A stretch of DNA of 33,603 nucleotides from Trabulsiella guamensis ATCC 49490 (GCF_000734965.1 NZ_JMTB01000037.1:1-33603), one strand, 5' to 3'; positions 8,172 to 18,615 are shown, counted from the first letter of the stretch. Numbers and translations: made by a program. Notes: generated from the letters alone by a model not told the origin.

Positions 8172-8417
8172 TTACGTCTCATCCATCTCACCTTCCTGTC
8201 GCATCTGCAATGCCCAACGCTGCGCCGCTTCCGGTCCGCTGAACGCCTGCGAGCGACGAAAGCTGTCACCCATCATCACAAAGGCAACGTATTTCCCCCG
8301 TAAAAGCCAGACATCACGGAACCCGTCAACTTTCAGAGCATGGTCGGGCGGTGCGGGTTCTACGCGTGGTACGTAGCTAATAATGCGTCGGTTTTGCTGG
8401 CGAAACGGTTTCATCAT
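8172..8417 (-). CDS. cedA: cell division modulator CedA
   Basis: The product is 81 residues from this start and matches E. coli CedA (MMKPFRQQNRRIISYVPR against MKKPLRQQNR...). CedA is a small DNA-binding protein found as a multicopy suppressor of dnaA(cos) division arrest and reported to bind RNA polymerase. The single domain contains FRDVWLLRGKYVAFVMMGDSF (the three-stranded sheet). The start is uncertain: the frame stays open upstream, an ATG at 8429 is possible, and no good ribosome site precedes any candidate. I chose the start that aligns with E. coli. It is divergent from katE. Confidence 0.9.
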   Translation of the reverse strand: MMKPFRQQNRRIISYVPRVEPAPPDHALKVDGFRDVWLLRGKYVAFVMMGDSFRRSQAFSGPEAAQRWALQMRQEGEMDET

Positions 8418-8573
8418 TGACGAATTCATAATGCAGATACGGCATACATAAACCTTTATGATAGCCGATCCTTCCCCGCTTCGTAAGGAGAGCCCGCGCG
8501 TTTGTTCTATAGTTAGAAGGGTTTTGGTGCAACAGCGACCAATTTTCAGCAATGGAAACAGGAGACGAGTGCA

Positions 8574-10832
8574 ATGTCACAGAACGACAAAAACCCTCAT
8601 CAACATACTTCACCGGTGCATGATTCCAGTGAATCCCGCCCGGGTCTCGATTCGCTGGCGCCGGAGGATGGATCGCATCGCCCTTCCCCGCAACCGAGCG
8701 CGCCCGGTGAGCAACCTACCACCTCAGGCAGCCTGAAGGCGCCGGATACCCGCAACAAGAAGCTGGACTCCCTTGAACCGTTTCGCAAAGGCAGCGAAAA
8801 CTTTCCGCTGACCACGAATCAGGGTGTACGCATTGCGGACGACCAGAATTCGCTGCGTGCAGGCTCCCGCGGACCGACGCTGCTGGAAGACTTTATCCTG
8901 CGGGAGAAAATCACCCATTTTGACCATGAACGCATCCCGGAACGCATCGTTCACGCCCGTGGTTCCGCCGCGCACGGCTACTTTCAGCCCTACAAAAGTC
9001 TCGCGGATATCACAAAGGCCGATTTCCTCTCTGATCCGGATAAGATCACCCCGGTCTTCGTTCGCTTCTCAACGGTGCAGGGCGGCGCGGGTTCGGCTGA
9101 CACCGTGCGCGATATTCGTGGTTTTGCCACCAAGTTCTATACCGAAGAAGGTATTTTTGATTTAGTTGGCAACAACACGCCCATCTTTTTTATTCAGGAT
9201 GCGCTAAAGTTTCCCGACTTTGTCCACGCGGTGAAACCGGAGCCGCACTGGGCGCTGCCACAAGGGCAAAGCGCCCATGACACTTTCTGGGATTATGTCT
9301 CGCTACAACCCGAAACGCTGCATAACGTGATGTGGGCGATGTCTGACCGTGGCATCCCGCGTAGCTATCGCACCATGGAAGGTTTCGGCATTCACACCTT
9401 CCGCATGGTCAACGCCGCAGGGAAAGCCACTTTTGTGCGTTTCCACTGGAAACCGGTCGCCGGGAAAGCCTCACTGCTGTGGGATGAATCGCAAAAACTC
9501 ACTGGCCGTGACCCGGATTTCCACCGTCGTGAGCTATGGGAAGCTATTGAAGCCGGGGATTACCCGGAATATGAGCTGGGGTTACAGTTGATCCCGGAAG
9601 AGGACGAATTCAAATTTGATTTCGACCTGCTCGACCCGACCAAGCTCATTCCGGAAGCGCTGGTCCCCGTGCAGCTGGTGGGGAAAATGGTGCTCAACCG
9701 CAACCCGGACAATTTCTTTTCCGAAAACGAACAGGCGGCGTTCCACCCGGGCCACATCGTTCCCGGACTGGATTTCACCAACGATCCGCTGTTACAAGGG
9801 CGTCTCTTCTCGTACACCGATACGCAAATCAGCCGTCTCGGTGGGCCAAACTTCCATGAGATCCCCATCAACCGTCCAACCTGCCCGTATCATAATTACC
9901 AGCGTGACGGTATGCACCGGATGGACATCGAGACCAATCCGGCGAACTATGAGCCGAACTCAATCAACGACAACTGGCCGCGCGAAACTCCGCCGGGGCC
10001 AAAACGCGGCGGTTTTGAGACGTATCAGGAACGCGTGGACGGGCATAAAATCCGCGAGCGCAGCCCGTCGTTTGGCGAATACTATTCTCACCCGCGTCTG
10101 TTCTGGAACAGCCAGACACCACAGGAGCAGGAACATATCGTCGGCGGGTTCAGCTTTGAATTGAGCAAAGTCGGTCGTCCGTATATCCGCGAGCGTGTGG
10201 TGGATCAACTGGCGCACATTGACCTGACGCTGGCGCAGGCAGTAGCGGACAATCTGGGCATCACCCTCACCGATGAACAGCAGCGCATTATGCCGCCGCC
10301 GGACGTCAGTGGTGTTAATAAAGATCCAACGCTGAGTCTGTATGCCATTCCGGGCGGGACGGTGAAAGGACGCGTGGTGGCGGTGCTGCTCAACGACAGT
10401 GTCGCCTCCGCGGACGTACTGACGCTCCTGACCGGGCTGAAAGCCGCAGGCGTTCACGCGAAACTGCTATACGCACGAATGGGCGAAGTGACGGCGGATG
10501 ACGGTTCAACGCTACCCGTCGCAGCGACGTTTGCCGGTTCCCCTTCCCTGACCGTAGATGCGGTCATCGTTCCGGGTGGCGATATTGACAGCATTCGCAA
10601 TAACGGCGATGCGCAGTATTACCTGCTGGAAGCCTATAAGCACCTGAAACCCATCGTGCTGGTGGGTGATGCGCGGCAGTTTAAGGAGATACTGAACGTC
10701 AGTGCGCAGGGCGAGGAAGGGATTGTTGAAGGCGATGCTTTGTCCACACAAACAGTGGATGACCTGTTGACGCTAATGGCAGCGCACCGGGTATGGTCGC
10801 GTGAAGGTAAAATTCCGTACATTCCGGCGTAA
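8574..10832 (+). CDS. katE: catalase HPII (monofunctional, large subunit)
   Basis: The 752-residue product is one shorter than E. coli HPII, the stationary-phase catalase that splits H2O2 with a chlorin-type heme d. In order: a disordered N-terminal arm (1-80), catalase core with catalytic His127 ([11 protein letters not shown]) and Asn200 ([10 protein letters not shown]), the His391 (FHPGHIVPG) and Tyr414 ([12 protein letters not shown]) that form the covalent His-Tyr bond in E. coli (392/415), and a C-terminal DJ-1/PfpI-like domain from about residue 600 ([17 protein letters not shown]). AGGAGA precedes the ATG. In E. coli it depends on RpoS. Leu replaces the His of the E. coli QDAHKFPD stretch, a minor change. 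Confidence 0.97.
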   Translation: MSQNDKNPHQHTSPVHDSSESRPGLDSLAPEDGSHRPSPQPSAPGEQPTTSGSLKAPDTRNKKLDSLEPFRKGSENFPLTTNQGVRIADDQNSLRAGSRGPTLLEDFILREKITHFDHERIPERIVHARGSAAHGYFQPYKSLADITKADFLSDPDKITPVFVRFSTVQGGAGSADTVRDIRGFATKFYTEEGIFDLVGNNTPIFFIQDALKFPDFVHAVKPEPHWALPQGQSAHDTFWDYVSLQPETLHNVMWAMSDRGIPRSYRTMEGFGIHTFRMVNAAGKATFVRFHWKPVAGKASLLWDESQKLTGRDPDFHRRELWEAIEAGDYPEYELGLQLIPEEDEFKFDFDLLDPTKLIPEALVPVQLVGKMVLNRNPDNFFSENEQAAFHPGHIVPGLDFTNDPLLQGRLFSYTDTQISRLGGPNFHEIPINRPTCPYHNYQRDGMHRMDIETNPANYEPNSINDNWPRETPPGPKRGGFETYQERVDGHKIRERSPSFGEYYSHPRLFWNSQTPQEQEHIVGGFSFELSKVGRPYIRERVVDQLAHIDLTLAQAVADNLGITLTDEQQRIMPPPDVSGVNKDPTLSLYAIPGGTVKGRVVAVLLNDSVASADVLTLLTGLKAAGVHAKLLYARMGEVTADDGSTLPVAATFAGSPSLTVDAVIVPGGDIDSIRNNGDAQYYLLEAYKHLKPIVLVGDARQFKEILNVSAQGEEGIVEGDALSTQTVDDLLTLMAAHRVWSREGKIPYIPA

Positions 10833-10846
10833 AAGACGTCCGGCGT

Positions 10847-10879
10847 AAAAAATGCCCGGCACGCGTAATGCGTCCGGGC
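10847..10879 (-). terminator. chb operon terminator between convergent chbG and katE
   Basis: On the minus strand GCCCGG (10879-10874) and inner ACGC pair with GCGT and CCGGGC (10859-10854), with one bulged base, followed by a six-T run (10852-10847). It ends chbBCARFG. An imperfect plus-strand function for katE is possible. Confidence 0.75.
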
Positions 10880-10884
10880 CGGTA

Positions 10885-11643
10885 TTACACGTCCCGGTAG
10901 GTGCCGGGGCGATAACCTTTTTCACTTACCGCCTGCTTCAGCGAATCAGACGTCAGCACGTCCAGCTCAGCCAGCCGCGGATAGCAATAGGCGCTGCCCA
11001 TAATGGTATTGTCGACAAATGCCGGGTGGCACATCACCTCAAGCGAGTGTTCGCCACTGGCAACGGATTTTTCCAGCGTTTGCAGAAATAACGCTTCGCT
11101 GATCGCATCGCCATAAAATTCGCTGGTGAAACCGTCGCTGCCGCGAATACCGTCGGTATCGAGCTGATACAAGGCAGCCAGTTGCCGGTCAATGCGCATC
11201 GCCACGCCCTTCGCTTTCGCATACGCCGCCACGATCGGGAAAATCTGTGGGATCATATGCACGTGATGATGGCTGTCGAGATGTGTCGGCTCATAACCAA
11301 ACAGGTCAACAAACCGGTGATACTGACAGTCCAGCTCACGGGCAATTTCTTCCAGCGGCAGCGTGTCGACTTCCGCCATCTCCCAGATCCATTTTCCCAG
11401 CTTTCCGTCGCGGGTCAGCGACGGCATCGGCGACAGTGGCTGGCCGAGCGTTAACACAAAGTGCATCCCGACCGCCAGCTCAGGCAGAGAACGGCTCAAC
11501 TGCGCGGCATGTTCAATTGCCGCGCCATTCACCAGTGCGGTGGTTGAGGTGACAATACCGTGTTTGCAGGCCTCGACGATCCCATAGTTCTGGCCTTTGC
11601 TGAGGCCAAAATCATCGGCATTGACGATTAAAACACGTTCCAT
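10885..11643 (-). CDS. chbG: chitooligosaccharide deacetylase ChbG
   Basis: The product is 252 residues (249 in E. coli) of the YdjC family. It removes one N-acetyl group from chitobiose-6-phosphate and chitotriose-6-phosphate in the cytoplasm, which makes the sugar both an inducer for ChbR and a substrate for ChbF. NADDFGLS (residues 8-15) and [12 protein letters not shown] carry the metal-binding Asp and His; CHPAFVDN is near the end. I start at [11 protein letters not shown] because GGGAG precedes it and it matches E. coli. A longer open frame to 11700 runs back into chbF. It is the last gene of the operon, 11 bases after chbF. Confidence 0.95.
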   Translation of the reverse strand: MERVLIVNADDFGLSKGQNYGIVEACKHGIVTSTTALVNGAAIEHAAQLSRSLPELAVGMHFVLTLGQPLSPMPSLTRDGKLGKWIWEMAEVDTLPLEEIARELDCQYHRFVDLFGYEPTHLDSHHHVHMIPQIFPIVAAYAKAKGVAMRIDRQLAALYQLDTDGIRGSDGFTSEFYGDAISEALFLQTLEKSVASGEHSLEVMCHPAFVDNTIMGSAYCYPRLAELDVLTSDSLKQAVSEKGYRPGTYRDV

Positions 11644-11654
11644 CTGCGCTCCCT

Positions 11655-13001
11655 TTACTGCTTTAATTTTTCGATAGTGGTCGCAAAGTTCGGCAGCCAC
11701 TTCTCATGGGCGAGGATCAGTTCTCGCGCCAGGACTTCTGCGTCGCGGTCAGAGTGAATCAGCGGACTCAGGTTGAGCGCCAGCAACACATCGTTAAACT
11801 CACCGCTGAGCGCCGCCTGGCTCGCCGCCACTTCAAAGCCCTTGATGGTGTAAATCAGGCCCAGCACTTTCTCATCAAAGTGAGTAATGCGGGCATGCGG
11901 TTTTGCGCCATCGCGACCGAGGATCGCGGTCATTTCTACCGCCCAGTCAGCCGGAATGTTATCGATATGACCGTGATGCGGAATGTTGACGTAATGCTCG
12001 GTCTGCTTGTCGTTGTAAATCGCGTTGATCACTTCGCAGGCAGCGTCAGAGTAATAGGCTCCGCCGCGCAGCTCCAGCTCCTTCGGTTTGACGTTAAGGT
12101 CAGGATCTTTATACAGCTCAAACAACTGTTTCTCGACCTTCTTCACCACCTGCGCACGGGCGCCGCCTTTGTAGTACTCACCCATTTCAATCGCCAGCAT
12201 CTCTTTCTGCTTGAAGTAGTACAGCAGGTACGAACATGGCAGCAGATTCAGCGAGCGGATAAGCCCTTCACTGAATGGCAAATCAAAGATGTTTTTCACC
12301 GAGTTCGCCGTCAGCTTGCCGGAAGCAACGCCGTCCAGCAGTTCGGCAAAGCGTGACTTACCATTCACCAGCACATCGCGCAGGAACACCATATGGTTGA
12401 GGCCGAACAGGTCGAGCGACAGGTCGTCTTTTTCGGTCAGCTTCAGCACGTCGGTAACAAACATCTTCATGCCAACCGGAATGTTGCAGACGCCGATAAA
12501 ACGTTTGAAGTTGGTGTGACGATAAACGGCTTCCGTGACCATACCAGCGGGGTTGGTGAAGTTGATCACCCACGCGTCCGGGCAGATTTCCTGAACATCT
12601 TTAATGATGTCGAAAATTACCGGAATGGTACGTAATCCTTTAAAAAGACCCGCTGCGCCGTTGGTTTCCTGGCCGAGATAACCATGGCTTAAAGGGATAC
12701 GCTCATCTTTCTCACGCGCATCAAGCTGACCGACACGTAATTGCGTGGTAACGAAATCCGCCCCTTCCAGCGCCTGGCGGCGATCCAGCGTTTTGTATAC
12801 TTTCATCGGTACACCCGCTTTCTCAACCATTCGCTGACATAAGGCATGAATGATATCGAGTTTTTCCTGACCGTCTTCCACATCAACCAGCCACAATTCG
12901 CTGACCGGCAGTTCGTGATAACGTTTCAGGAAACCCTCAAGTAATTCTGGAGTATAGCTGCTGCCACCACCAATCGTGACGACCTTCAATTTCTGACTCA
13001 T
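11655..13001 (-). CDS. chbF: 6-phospho-beta-glucosidase / diacetylchitobiose-6-P hydrolase (GH4)
   Basis: The 448-residue glycoside hydrolase family 4 enzyme hydrolyses mono-deacetylated chitobiose-6-phosphate using NAD+ and Mn2+. The NAD-binding motif [17 protein letters not shown] starts at about residue 7, FINFTNP-type sequence ([10 protein letters not shown]) marks the sugar site, and GVCNIPVG plus GLNHMVF supply the metal-binding Cys and His. The start follows GGGAGAAAG and gives MSQKLKVV as in E. coli; a longer frame to 13058 has no support. Confidence 0.97.
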   Translation of the reverse strand: MSQKLKVVTIGGGSSYTPELLEGFLKRYHELPVSELWLVDVEDGQEKLDIIHALCQRMVEKAGVPMKVYKTLDRRQALEGADFVTTQLRVGQLDAREKDERIPLSHGYLGQETNGAAGLFKGLRTIPVIFDIIKDVQEICPDAWVINFTNPAGMVTEAVYRHTNFKRFIGVCNIPVGMKMFVTDVLKLTEKDDLSLDLFGLNHMVFLRDVLVNGKSRFAELLDGVASGKLTANSVKNIFDLPFSEGLIRSLNLLPCSYLLYYFKQKEMLAIEMGEYYKGGARAQVVKKVEKQLFELYKDPDLNVKPKELELRGGAYYSDAACEVINAIYNDKQTEHYVNIPHHGHIDNIPADWAVEMTAILGRDGAKPHARITHFDEKVLGLIYTIKGFEVAASQAALSGEFNDVLLALNLSPLIHSDRDAEVLARELILAHEKWLPNFATTIEKLKQ

Positions 13002-13085
13002 AACTTTCTCCCTAATGATTCTCCGGGCTGAGCGTAGCCGACTCTCCACGCTGAGCACGGACAGGTAAATTCAGTAATCAATTAC

Positions 13086-13102
13086 TGCGGAAATAGTCCG
13101 CA
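13086..13102 (-). other. hairpin in the chbR-chbF gap
   Basis: TGCGGA (13086-13091) and TCCGCA (13097-13102) can pair over five bases, six bases after the chbR stop. There is no T run on the minus strand. The 106-base gap is the widest after chbR, so this may set relative expression of chbF and chbG. Confidence 0.3.
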
Positions 13103-13107
13103 AAGCG

Positions 13108-13947
13108 TTAATTTATTACGGTAAGCTGCCGACGGTAATTGCTGGGCGTTAATGAAGTCAGTTTCTTGAACGTCTTAATAAAAAGACTGGGGCTGCTGTA
13201 ACCTGACTCATAAGCAATATCCGTTACCGAGTAGTTGGTAATCTCAAGTTGTTTTTTGGCGAAGTTAATGCGGATGTCGTTAATAATCTGCATCGGCGTT
13301 TTACCATAATAGCGCTGGGTTGCCCGGGTTAAATATTCCTGCGATTTCCCCGAAAGGCTGACCATGATTTCCAGCGCGTTTTCGCCAAACTTAAGTTTAT
13401 CGTGCATCTCCTCAACGGTGGTTTTTAACCACTGAGGTGTAACGTCCTGAACCGGCTCTTCGCGATAATGCCGTAAACGGTTAATTACATAAAAAGAGAC
13501 CAGTTCAATAAATTCATCAAATTCCGTTTCACGGAAATTTAATGAGGCGACTACCGATTCGATATAGCTGAGAAAGGTATTTTTAACAGAATACAACTGC
13601 GATGCGACCAGGACAGAAGGCAACAGAGGCTGGTAATGCGTTTCAAAGAAACGCTTGCTGATCCCGACATTGAGAATCCGCGTGGCACCAAAGTCGTAAA
13701 AGCTCTGGTGGTACGAGCCCATCGGGATGAACACAAAATCCCCGCGCTCCAGCAATACTCGTTTGCCATTGATCTCCTGATAATAGCGACCGGTTAACAC
13801 TATGGTGAATTCATAGTAGTCATGCTGATGCAAACCGCCGGCACTCTCTGTCTTGTTGTAGATAACGACGTGAAAATTCTTACCGTTGAAAAGCTGCTGT
13901 TCTCTGGCGGTACTGATTTCCATGGTCATCATCTTCGGTTGCCTCAT
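13108..13947 (-). CDS. chbR: AraC-family dual regulator of the chb operon
   Basis: The 279-residue protein is close to E. coli ChbR (280). The N-terminal cupin domain holds [25 protein letters not shown]-type sequence (about residues 39-63). The C-terminal half has two helix-turn-helix units, including the second at [31 protein letters not shown] (about 242-272), the AraC signature. In E. coli it represses chb with NagC without chitobiose and activates with CRP when the deacetylated 6-phosphate sugar is present. It is encoded inside the operon it controls, 16 bases after chbA. Confidence 0.96.
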   Translation of the reverse strand: MRQPKMMTMEISTAREQQLFNGKNFHVVIYNKTESAGGLHQHDYYEFTIVLTGRYYQEINGKRVLLERGDFVFIPMGSYHQSFYDFGATRILNVGISKRFFETHYQPLLPSVLVASQLYSVKNTFLSYIESVVASLNFRETEFDEFIELVSFYVINRLRHYREEPVQDVTPQWLKTTVEEMHDKLKFGENALEIMVSLSGKSQEYLTRATQRYYGKTPMQIINDIRINFAKKQLEITNYSVTDIAYESGYSSPSLFIKTFKKLTSLTPSNYRRQLTVIN

Positions 13948-13963
13948 CGTCGTTGATTACCTG

Positions 13964-14311
13964 TTATTGTACCTTCTCGTGCAGTTCAATCAATTCAGCA
14001 ACCAGCTCACGCGCCAGCATTGACGTCATAAGATGATCCTGCGCATGAACCAGCACCAGGCTGACCTTCATTTTGCCTTCGCCTTCGTCGCTCTCAATCA
14101 GTTGCGTCTGTACGCGATGGGCTTCGCTGAGCGCAATACGAGACTGTTCCATCGTCGCTTTCGCGGCCTCAAAATCGCCCTGCTTTGCCTGCCTCAGGGC
14201 GGTGTACGCGAGACTGCGCGCCTGTCCTGAGTTAATAATAAGCCCCATCACCACCTCTTCGAGGTCATTTTCCGGGGTTTCAGCGTCCGTGATGTGATCC
14301 AAATCCAGCAT
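13964..14311 (-). CDS. chbA: PTS N,N'-diacetylchitobiose-specific EIIA
   Basis: The 115-residue all-helical EIIA of the lactose/chitobiose class passes phosphate from HPr to ChbB through His89 in LVLVHAQDHLM. The start at 14311 (MLDLDH) follows GAGGGA and matches E. coli. The frame continues open to 14356 through a hairpin but lacks a ribosome site there. It forms the cytoplasmic part of the transporter with ChbB and ChbC. Confidence 0.96.
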   Translation of the reverse strand: MLDLDHITDAETPENDLEEVVMGLIINSGQARSLAYTALRQAKQGDFEAAKATMEQSRIALSEAHRVQTQLIESDEGEGKMKVSLVLVHAQDHLMTSMLARELVAELIELHEKVQ

Positions 14312-14331
14312 ATCTTTTCCCTCTTTGACTG

Positions 14332-14359
14332 GCGGTGTGGGAGGACTCCCCCACACCGC
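14332..14359 (-). other. strong hairpin between chbC and chbA
   Basis: GCGGTGTGGG (14332-14341) and CCCACACCGC (14350-14359) are a perfect ten-bp inverted repeat with an eight-base loop, starting seven bases after the chbC stop. No T run follows on the minus strand, so it is more likely a processing or stability element than a terminator. Confidence 0.6.
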
Positions 14360-14365
14360 GCGACA

Positions 14366-15724
14366 TCAGAATTTCAGTGCTTCAGCGATATCTTCTTCGC
14401 TCTCTTCTTCGTCAATGACCGTTTGTGCTTTGTTAGCGACCGTCACGAACGGAAGGTAAACCAGAACCGAGACACCCAGGTTGAACAGCGCGACAAACAA
14501 TGCTGCAATACTACCGTTACTGTTGAAGAACGCCCCGAGGCCAGTCGGCATCGTCCACGGTGCCAGGTTGGTGACCGGTGGAATAATACCCATCGAATAG
14601 GCAGCAAGAGTGATTGCGGCCAGAATCGGTTGAATCAGGACGAACGGAATGAACATCACCGGGTTCATGATGATCGGCAGACCAAACAGAATCGGTTCGT
14701 TAATCTGGAAGATGCCTGACGGCAGCGCCAGCTTAGCGACCTGACGATGGTCCGCGCGGCGGGAACCGATGAAGATAGCGATAATCAGACCCAGTGTCGC
14801 CCCGGAACCACCCAGCAGGATGTAGGAGTCGAGCATTGGTTTCGCCCAGAAGTGGAACTGCTTACCAGCAGCGATAGCCGCATCAACAGAACCGTACTGG
14901 TTGTACAGCGCGATGTTTTCCAGCGCCCACGGGGTCATGATGCCGTTGTCCAGTGCGGTCAGCGCCAGAGAACCATGCACGCCGAAGAACCACAACAGCG
15001 AGTTGAACACCACATAAGCCCAGCCAACCACGCTACCCATCGACGCAAGCGGCGTAGAGATGGAGTCCATGATGATCTGGTGGAAGTTGGTCTGCCAGTG
15101 CGTCAGCGCCCAGGAGATGATCCCGAAAATGGAGAGGATCAGGAAGCCGGGAATTAACGCCGAGAACGAGCGCGAGACCGACGCCGGTACGCTGTCCGGC
15201 AGGGTAATCACCCAGTTACGGCGGATAACAAAAGTAAACAGTTCCGCGACAACCAGGCCGATAATCATACCAGAAATAATATTCTGCCCACCCAGCCAGT
15301 TAGCACCCACGGCATAGGCTTCACCTACGCTGTACGGTGTGACGGTCATAAAGGCGGCGACAGATAATAAACCTGCGGCTAAAGGATCAACTTTTCGCTC
15401 TTCCGCTAACGCCATGCCAATAAAAAAAGGCGCCATCAGCGACATAATACCTAATGTACCGTTGTACACATTGCCGCCGATGGCTTTGAAACTATTTAAA
15501 GTTTCAATGGTTTCGGGATCTAAGCGAACACCCAGGGAGAAAAAAAATGAACCTTCGCCAAAACTCAGAAAGACGTTATTAATCAGTACAAACATTGCCC
15601 CTGCGAGGGTTAACGGCATTAATTTAATAAAGCCGTTTTTAATCGCATTAACGTGAGGCTGCTTTCCAATTTTGACTGCAAAAGGAAGGAGTACCTTTTC
15701 AAGCGAACCGATGACTCTACTCAT
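14366..15724 (-). CDS. chbC: PTS N,N'-diacetylchitobiose-specific EIIC permease
   Basis: The 452-residue EIIC is the inner-membrane channel that imports and phosphorylates chitobiose with ChbB and ChbA. It has about ten hydrophobic segments and the family's [20 protein letters not shown] (substrate-site region, about residues 245-264), GGSGATLGL (about 302-310) and [11 protein letters not shown] (about 341-351, with the conserved Glu). It begins [20 protein letters not shown] like E. coli. The chbB-chbC gap carries the ChiX pairing site. Confidence 0.97.
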   Translation of the reverse strand: MSRVIGSLEKVLLPFAVKIGKQPHVNAIKNGFIKLMPLTLAGAMFVLINNVFLSFGEGSFFFSLGVRLDPETIETLNSFKAIGGNVYNGTLGIMSLMAPFFIGMALAEERKVDPLAAGLLSVAAFMTVTPYSVGEAYAVGANWLGGQNIISGMIIGLVVAELFTFVIRRNWVITLPDSVPASVSRSFSALIPGFLILSIFGIISWALTHWQTNFHQIIMDSISTPLASMGSVVGWAYVVFNSLLWFFGVHGSLALTALDNGIMTPWALENIALYNQYGSVDAAIAAGKQFHFWAKPMLDSYILLGGSGATLGLIIAIFIGSRRADHRQVAKLALPSGIFQINEPILFGLPIIMNPVMFIPFVLIQPILAAITLAAYSMGIIPPVTNLAPWTMPTGLGAFFNSNGSIAALFVALFNLGVSVLVYLPFVTVANKAQTVIDEEESEEDIAEALKF

Positions 15725-15772
15725 AGAAAAATACCCTTAAAAGCCGCAATCAATATTACGGCGCATGTGTGT

Positions 15773-15791
15773 GAAATTACTCTTTGACGGG
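15773..15791 (-). promoter_or_regulatory. ChiX (MicM) small-RNA pairing site in the chbB-chbC leader
   Basis: The plus strand reads GAAATTACTCTTTGACGGG. The ChiX seed as I recall it is GAAATTCCTCTTTGACGGG, so the chbBC mRNA (minus strand) is complementary to ChiX at all but one position over 19 bases. In E. coli and Salmonella this site acts as a decoy that titrates ChiX and so frees chiP expression. It lies 49-67 bases before the chbC ATG. Confidence 0.85.
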
Positions 15792-15804
15792 AAAAATAAT
15801 AAAA

Positions 15805-16125
15805 TTATTGCGCTGCAGCTTTTTTAATTGCGGCGACAGCGGCTTTAAGTACACCTAAACCATCTACTTTGCCGTACAGAATTGAATCGATCACTTCTAC
15901 CGGCTTATTCGGAAGCAAGCGTTGAATTTCGGGTAACATATAAGCAATCTGGGGGCCAAGTAATACCACGTCGGCCTGCGGTCCTTTTTCCCCAGCCAGG
16001 GTTTCTGGGAAAGCATCAATAATAACCGGTACTTCGTATTTTTCTGCCTGAGCACGCATTTTAGAGACCAGTAGCGATGTCGACATGCCCGCAGAACAAA
16101 ACAGATAAATGTGTTTCTTTTCCAT
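15805..16125 (-). CDS. chbB: PTS N,N'-diacetylchitobiose-specific EIIB
   Basis: The 106-residue EIIB matches E. coli exactly in length. The phosphocysteine is Cys10 in [17 protein letters not shown], forming the P-loop-like turn. It receives phosphate from ChbA His89 and gives it to the sugar as ChbC transports it. GAGGCG precedes the ATG. It is the first gene of chbBCARFG, so the promoter lies in the 301 bases to its right. Confidence 0.97.
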   Translation of the reverse strand: MEKKHIYLFCSAGMSTSLLVSKMRAQAEKYEVPVIIDAFPETLAGEKGPQADVVLLGPQIAYMLPEIQRLLPNKPVEVIDSILYGKVDGLGVLKAAVAAIKKAAAQ

Positions 16126-16426
16126 AGACGCCTCCTCAACTTATTTTTCTATCTTCTTTCTGCTTCCGACAGCCAGGACGGTTTCCATTCCCCTGCCGGC
16201 CGGTGTTTTTGTAACCGTTTGGTTACCTGATTTGATGAGATGAGTATACGCCAACGCACCAGGGGTGGATAATCCCTGTTTAGTAAAAATTGTCTCTGGT
16301 TGACCTCGGGTTATGACTACCTTCACACTTCAGTCAAATAATTCGCGAAAAGAAATAAGATTTGGTGATCAAAAAAGCCCGTCCGCGAGGACAGGCTTTC
16401 GTAGGGTTCATGCAAACTTCGGATAG
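16126..16426 (-). promoter_or_regulatory. chb operon control region
   Basis: Transcription runs leftward. A -10 TATACT (16248-16243) has only a poor -35, as expected for an activator-dependent promoter. Upstream, TATGA-N6-TCACA (plus strand 16312-16327) is a good CRP site about 84 bases from the predicted start. An AT-rich NagC-like stretch lies at 16335-16356. Between promoter and chbB, GTAACC (16211-16216) and GGTTAC (16221-16226) form a perfect dyad whose binder is unknown. The 61-codon frame here is judged spurious. The osmE terminator occupies the right end. Confidence 0.6.
16371..16397 (-). terminator. osmE terminator
   Basis: On the minus strand AGCCTGTCC (16397-16389) pairs with GGACGGGCT (16384-16376) with one mismatch over a four-base loop, then a T run to 16371. 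Confidence 0.85.
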
Positions 16427-16765
16427 CTATTTATTGACCTGCGGATCAGTGTCGTACTCTGCACAAGTCTGATAGCCAGAGTTGATCACGCGTCCGGTAT
16501 CATCAAGCGCGACGAAGTAGGTCTCAGCTTTACCTTCTCGTTGACCCAGGATATATGTCTGGCACGTACCGCGTGCGTGGATCATTGAGACCTCAGATGA
16601 CGGTTGACCCGCGATCTGCTGAACCTGTGCGCGCGTCATCCCTTTCTTCACATCTTTGACCACGGGCTGTGTGAACTGGTCTTTCGTTCGATCGTAGGCA
16701 GTACAACCTGCCAGCATTGTGAATACTGCCGCTGCACCTAACATTCCTGCGATTTTTGTGTTCAT
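16427..16765 (-). CDS. osmE: osmotically inducible lipoprotein OsmE
   Basis: The 112-residue protein matches E. coli OsmE. A lipoprotein signal peptide ends in the lipobox LAGC (Cys21). The mature part is a SmpA/OmlA (BamE-like) domain with the typical [21 protein letters not shown]-type helix-turn (about residues 41-60). It lies in the envelope, function unknown. In E. coli it is induced by osmolarity and stationary phase through RpoS. It is divergent from nadE across 221 bases in which I cannot place promoters with confidence. Confidence 0.95.
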   Translation of the reverse strand: MNTKIAGMLGAAAVFTMLAGCTAYDRTKDQFTQPVVKDVKKGMTRAQVQQIAGQPSSEVSMIHARGTCQTYILGQREGKAETYFVALDDTGRVINSGYQTCAEYDTDPQVNK

Positions 16766-16986
16766 ATTCCGTCCTCTTGTTTATCAGCGTGTTATAAGCC
16801 TGGAATAGATCAGACGATTTTTCAACTTAGCATGTACATTGAAATAACTTTCGGAACATTCTAGTGAAAAAAAAATAAGCTGCTGAATCGCGCCCTTTTG
16901 CAGCAATCAAAACTGTGATCCTTGTCGTTTTCCTGGCAACGCGTTAGCTTTAACGCATCACGTTTATTCATTTATGGAGGTGTTAC

Positions 16987-17814
16987 ATGACGTTACAACA
17001 CGAGATTATTCGTACACTTGGCGCGAAGCCGCACATTGACCCTGACGCCGAAATCCGCCGCAGCGTGGATTTTCTGAAAGACTACCTGAAAACCTATTCG
17101 TTCCTGAACACGCTGGTGCTGGGGATCAGCGGTGGCCAGGACTCCACTCTCACCGGCAAACTCTGTCAGATGGCCATCAGCGAACTGCGCGAGGAAACCG
17201 GTAATTCCGCGCTGCAGTTTATCGCTGTACGTCTGCCCTTCGGTGTTCAGGCTGACGAGCAGGACTGCCAGGATGCCATCGATTTCATTAAGCCCGACCG
17301 CGTGCTGACCGTTAACATCAAAGGCGCGGTGCTGGCGAGTGAACAGGCGCTGCGCGAAGCAGGAATTGAGCTGAGCGATTTTGTGCGCGGCAACGAAAAA
17401 GCCCGCGAGCGAATGAAAGCGCAGTACAGCATTGCGGGGATGACCAAAGGGGTGGTGGTGGGCACCGACCATGCTGCTGAAGCGGTCACTGGCTTCTTCA
17501 CCAAATATGGCGATGGTGGTACCGACATTAATCCAATCTACCGTCTGAATAAACGCCAGGGAAAACAGCTGCTGGCCGTGCTGGGGTGCCCTGAGCATCT
17601 CTATAAGAAAGCGCCGACCGCCGATCTCGAAGACGACAGACCTTCCCTGCCTGACGAAGCGGCGCTGGGTGTGACCTACGCAAATATCGATGACTATCTT
17701 GAGGGCAAAAAACTCGATGACAGCATCGCGAAAATCATCGAAGGCTGGTACACCCGCACCGAGCACAAGCGCCGCCCGCCGATCACCGTGTTTGACGATT
17801 TCTGGAAAAAATAG
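16987..17814 (+). CDS. nadE: NH3-dependent NAD+ synthetase
   Basis: The 275-residue product has the same length as E. coli NadE. It converts nicotinic acid adenine dinucleotide, ATP and ammonia to NAD+ in the cytoplasm. The N-type ATP pyrophosphatase P-loop is SGGQDST at residues 48-54. [35 protein letters not shown] (about 156-190) is the conserved dimer and adenylate site, and [17 protein letters not shown] carries the mobile loop. There is no glutaminase domain. GGAGG is well spaced before the ATG. Confidence 0.97.
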   Translation: MTLQHEIIRTLGAKPHIDPDAEIRRSVDFLKDYLKTYSFLNTLVLGISGGQDSTLTGKLCQMAISELREETGNSALQFIAVRLPFGVQADEQDCQDAIDFIKPDRVLTVNIKGAVLASEQALREAGIELSDFVRGNEKARERMKAQYSIAGMTKGVVVGTDHAAEAVTGFFTKYGDGGTDINPIYRLNKRQGKQLLAVLGCPEHLYKKAPTADLEDDRPSLPDEAALGVTYANIDDYLEGKKLDDSIAKIIEGWYTRTEHKRRPPITVFDDFWKK

Positions 17815-17822
17815 TCCTGCAG

Positions 17823-17852
17823 GGCGGCATTATGCATCAGGCTGATGCCGCC
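17823..17852. other. hairpin at the nadE/ves convergent junction
   Basis: GGCGGCAT (17823-17830) pairs with ATGCCGCC (17845-17852) across 14 bases. The right arm lies inside the ves 3' end. No T run follows on either strand, so it may be a weak bidirectional stop or only mRNA-end protection. Confidence 0.4.
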
Positions 17853-18412
17853 AGCGCCTGACCCGCCAGCCAGGTAATCTCCCCATACAACAACCGCCCT
17901 TCCGGTTTCAACAGCCGCAGCGTATGGGGACCATCCTGCCAGTACGCGCCCTGATCAACAGTCAACAGTTTGTCGCCCAACTGCCATGCGCCGCTCAGGA
18001 CAAACACCACGCCACCATTGGGCGCAAAGGTGGTAAAGGTTCTGTCTGCCACCCGTACCTGGGCACGGCACTGGTCCCGCCGGGTCATGACATTAAAATC
18101 CATTGACATCTTGCCGTCGGATAACTGCGCGTAGACCGGCTGTTCACCGGCAAAATAGAAGGGTTCGAAATGGCTCAACGTATGCTGAAATGCCGTGCCG
18201 CCATCAAGCATCACCTCGCCGCCTTCCAGCAGCGTAATGACCCGATCCACGCCAGGGAAGAGAGAAAAATCGCCGTTGCTGGCGATAGAAGCGATGCTGG
18301 CACGCCAGCTAAAATCACGTGTTCCGGGCGGGAAGCAGCACAGTTCACGGGTCTCGCCACCGCCATTACGCCACAAACTGACGGGCATTTTGCGGATATC
18401 AAAGTATTCCAT
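17837..18412 (-). CDS. ves: Ves protein (HutD/Ves cupin family)
   Basis: The 191-residue product equals E. coli Ves, a cold- and stress-inducible protein of the HutD-like cupin family whose molecular role is not established. [17 protein letters not shown] (about residues 12-28) and [11 protein letters not shown] are family signatures; [26 protein letters not shown] forms the second barrel half. The start at 18412 follows AGGAG and matches E. coli; an upstream open frame to 18586 runs into the spy terminator and is not used. It converges with nadE. Confidence 0.93.
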   Translation of the reverse strand: MEYFDIRKMPVSLWRNGGGETRELCCFPPGTRDFSWRASIASIASNGDFSLFPGVDRVITLLEGGEVMLDGGTAFQHTLSHFEPFYFAGEQPVYAQLSDGKMSMDFNVMTRRDQCRAQVRVADRTFTTFAPNGGVVFVLSGAWQLGDKLLTVDQGAYWQDGPHTLRLLKPEGRLLYGEITWLAGQALAASA

Positions 18413-18532
18413 TGCGACTCCTGAACGACGCAGACGCGTCGGAAGGCTCAAGGTAAGCAGCCGTTTTATGGTTATTTTTCCGGTCAGAAAACTACTATCG
18501 GCATACCGGATGTATACCTTAGCGTCGCGCTG

Positions 18533-18596
18533 AAAAAAAGAAAACCGCCGGGCCTGCCCACTGCCCATAAGGCGCAGAGTGGGCAAGACCGGCGGT
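18533..18596 (-). terminator. spy terminator (long stem)
   Basis: On the minus strand ACCGCCGG (18596-18589) pairs with CCGGCGGT (18551-18544), and inside it TGCCCACT (18585-18578) pairs with AGTGGGCA (18562-18555). A T-rich tail to 18533 follows. It starts 19 bases after the spy stop. Confidence 0.85.
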
Positions 18597-18615
18597 CTTG
18601 AGTCCGGATGCTGAG

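Noticed and set aside
10847-10879. REP/BIME element between katE and chbG
   Set aside because: The GCCGG-type ends resemble REP sequences, but a T run and position fit a simple terminator, and no second copy was seen.
16141-16326. 61-codon minus-strand frame upstream of chbB
   Set aside because: It spans the predicted chb promoter and leader, and no homolog is recognised. The region is better explained as regulatory.
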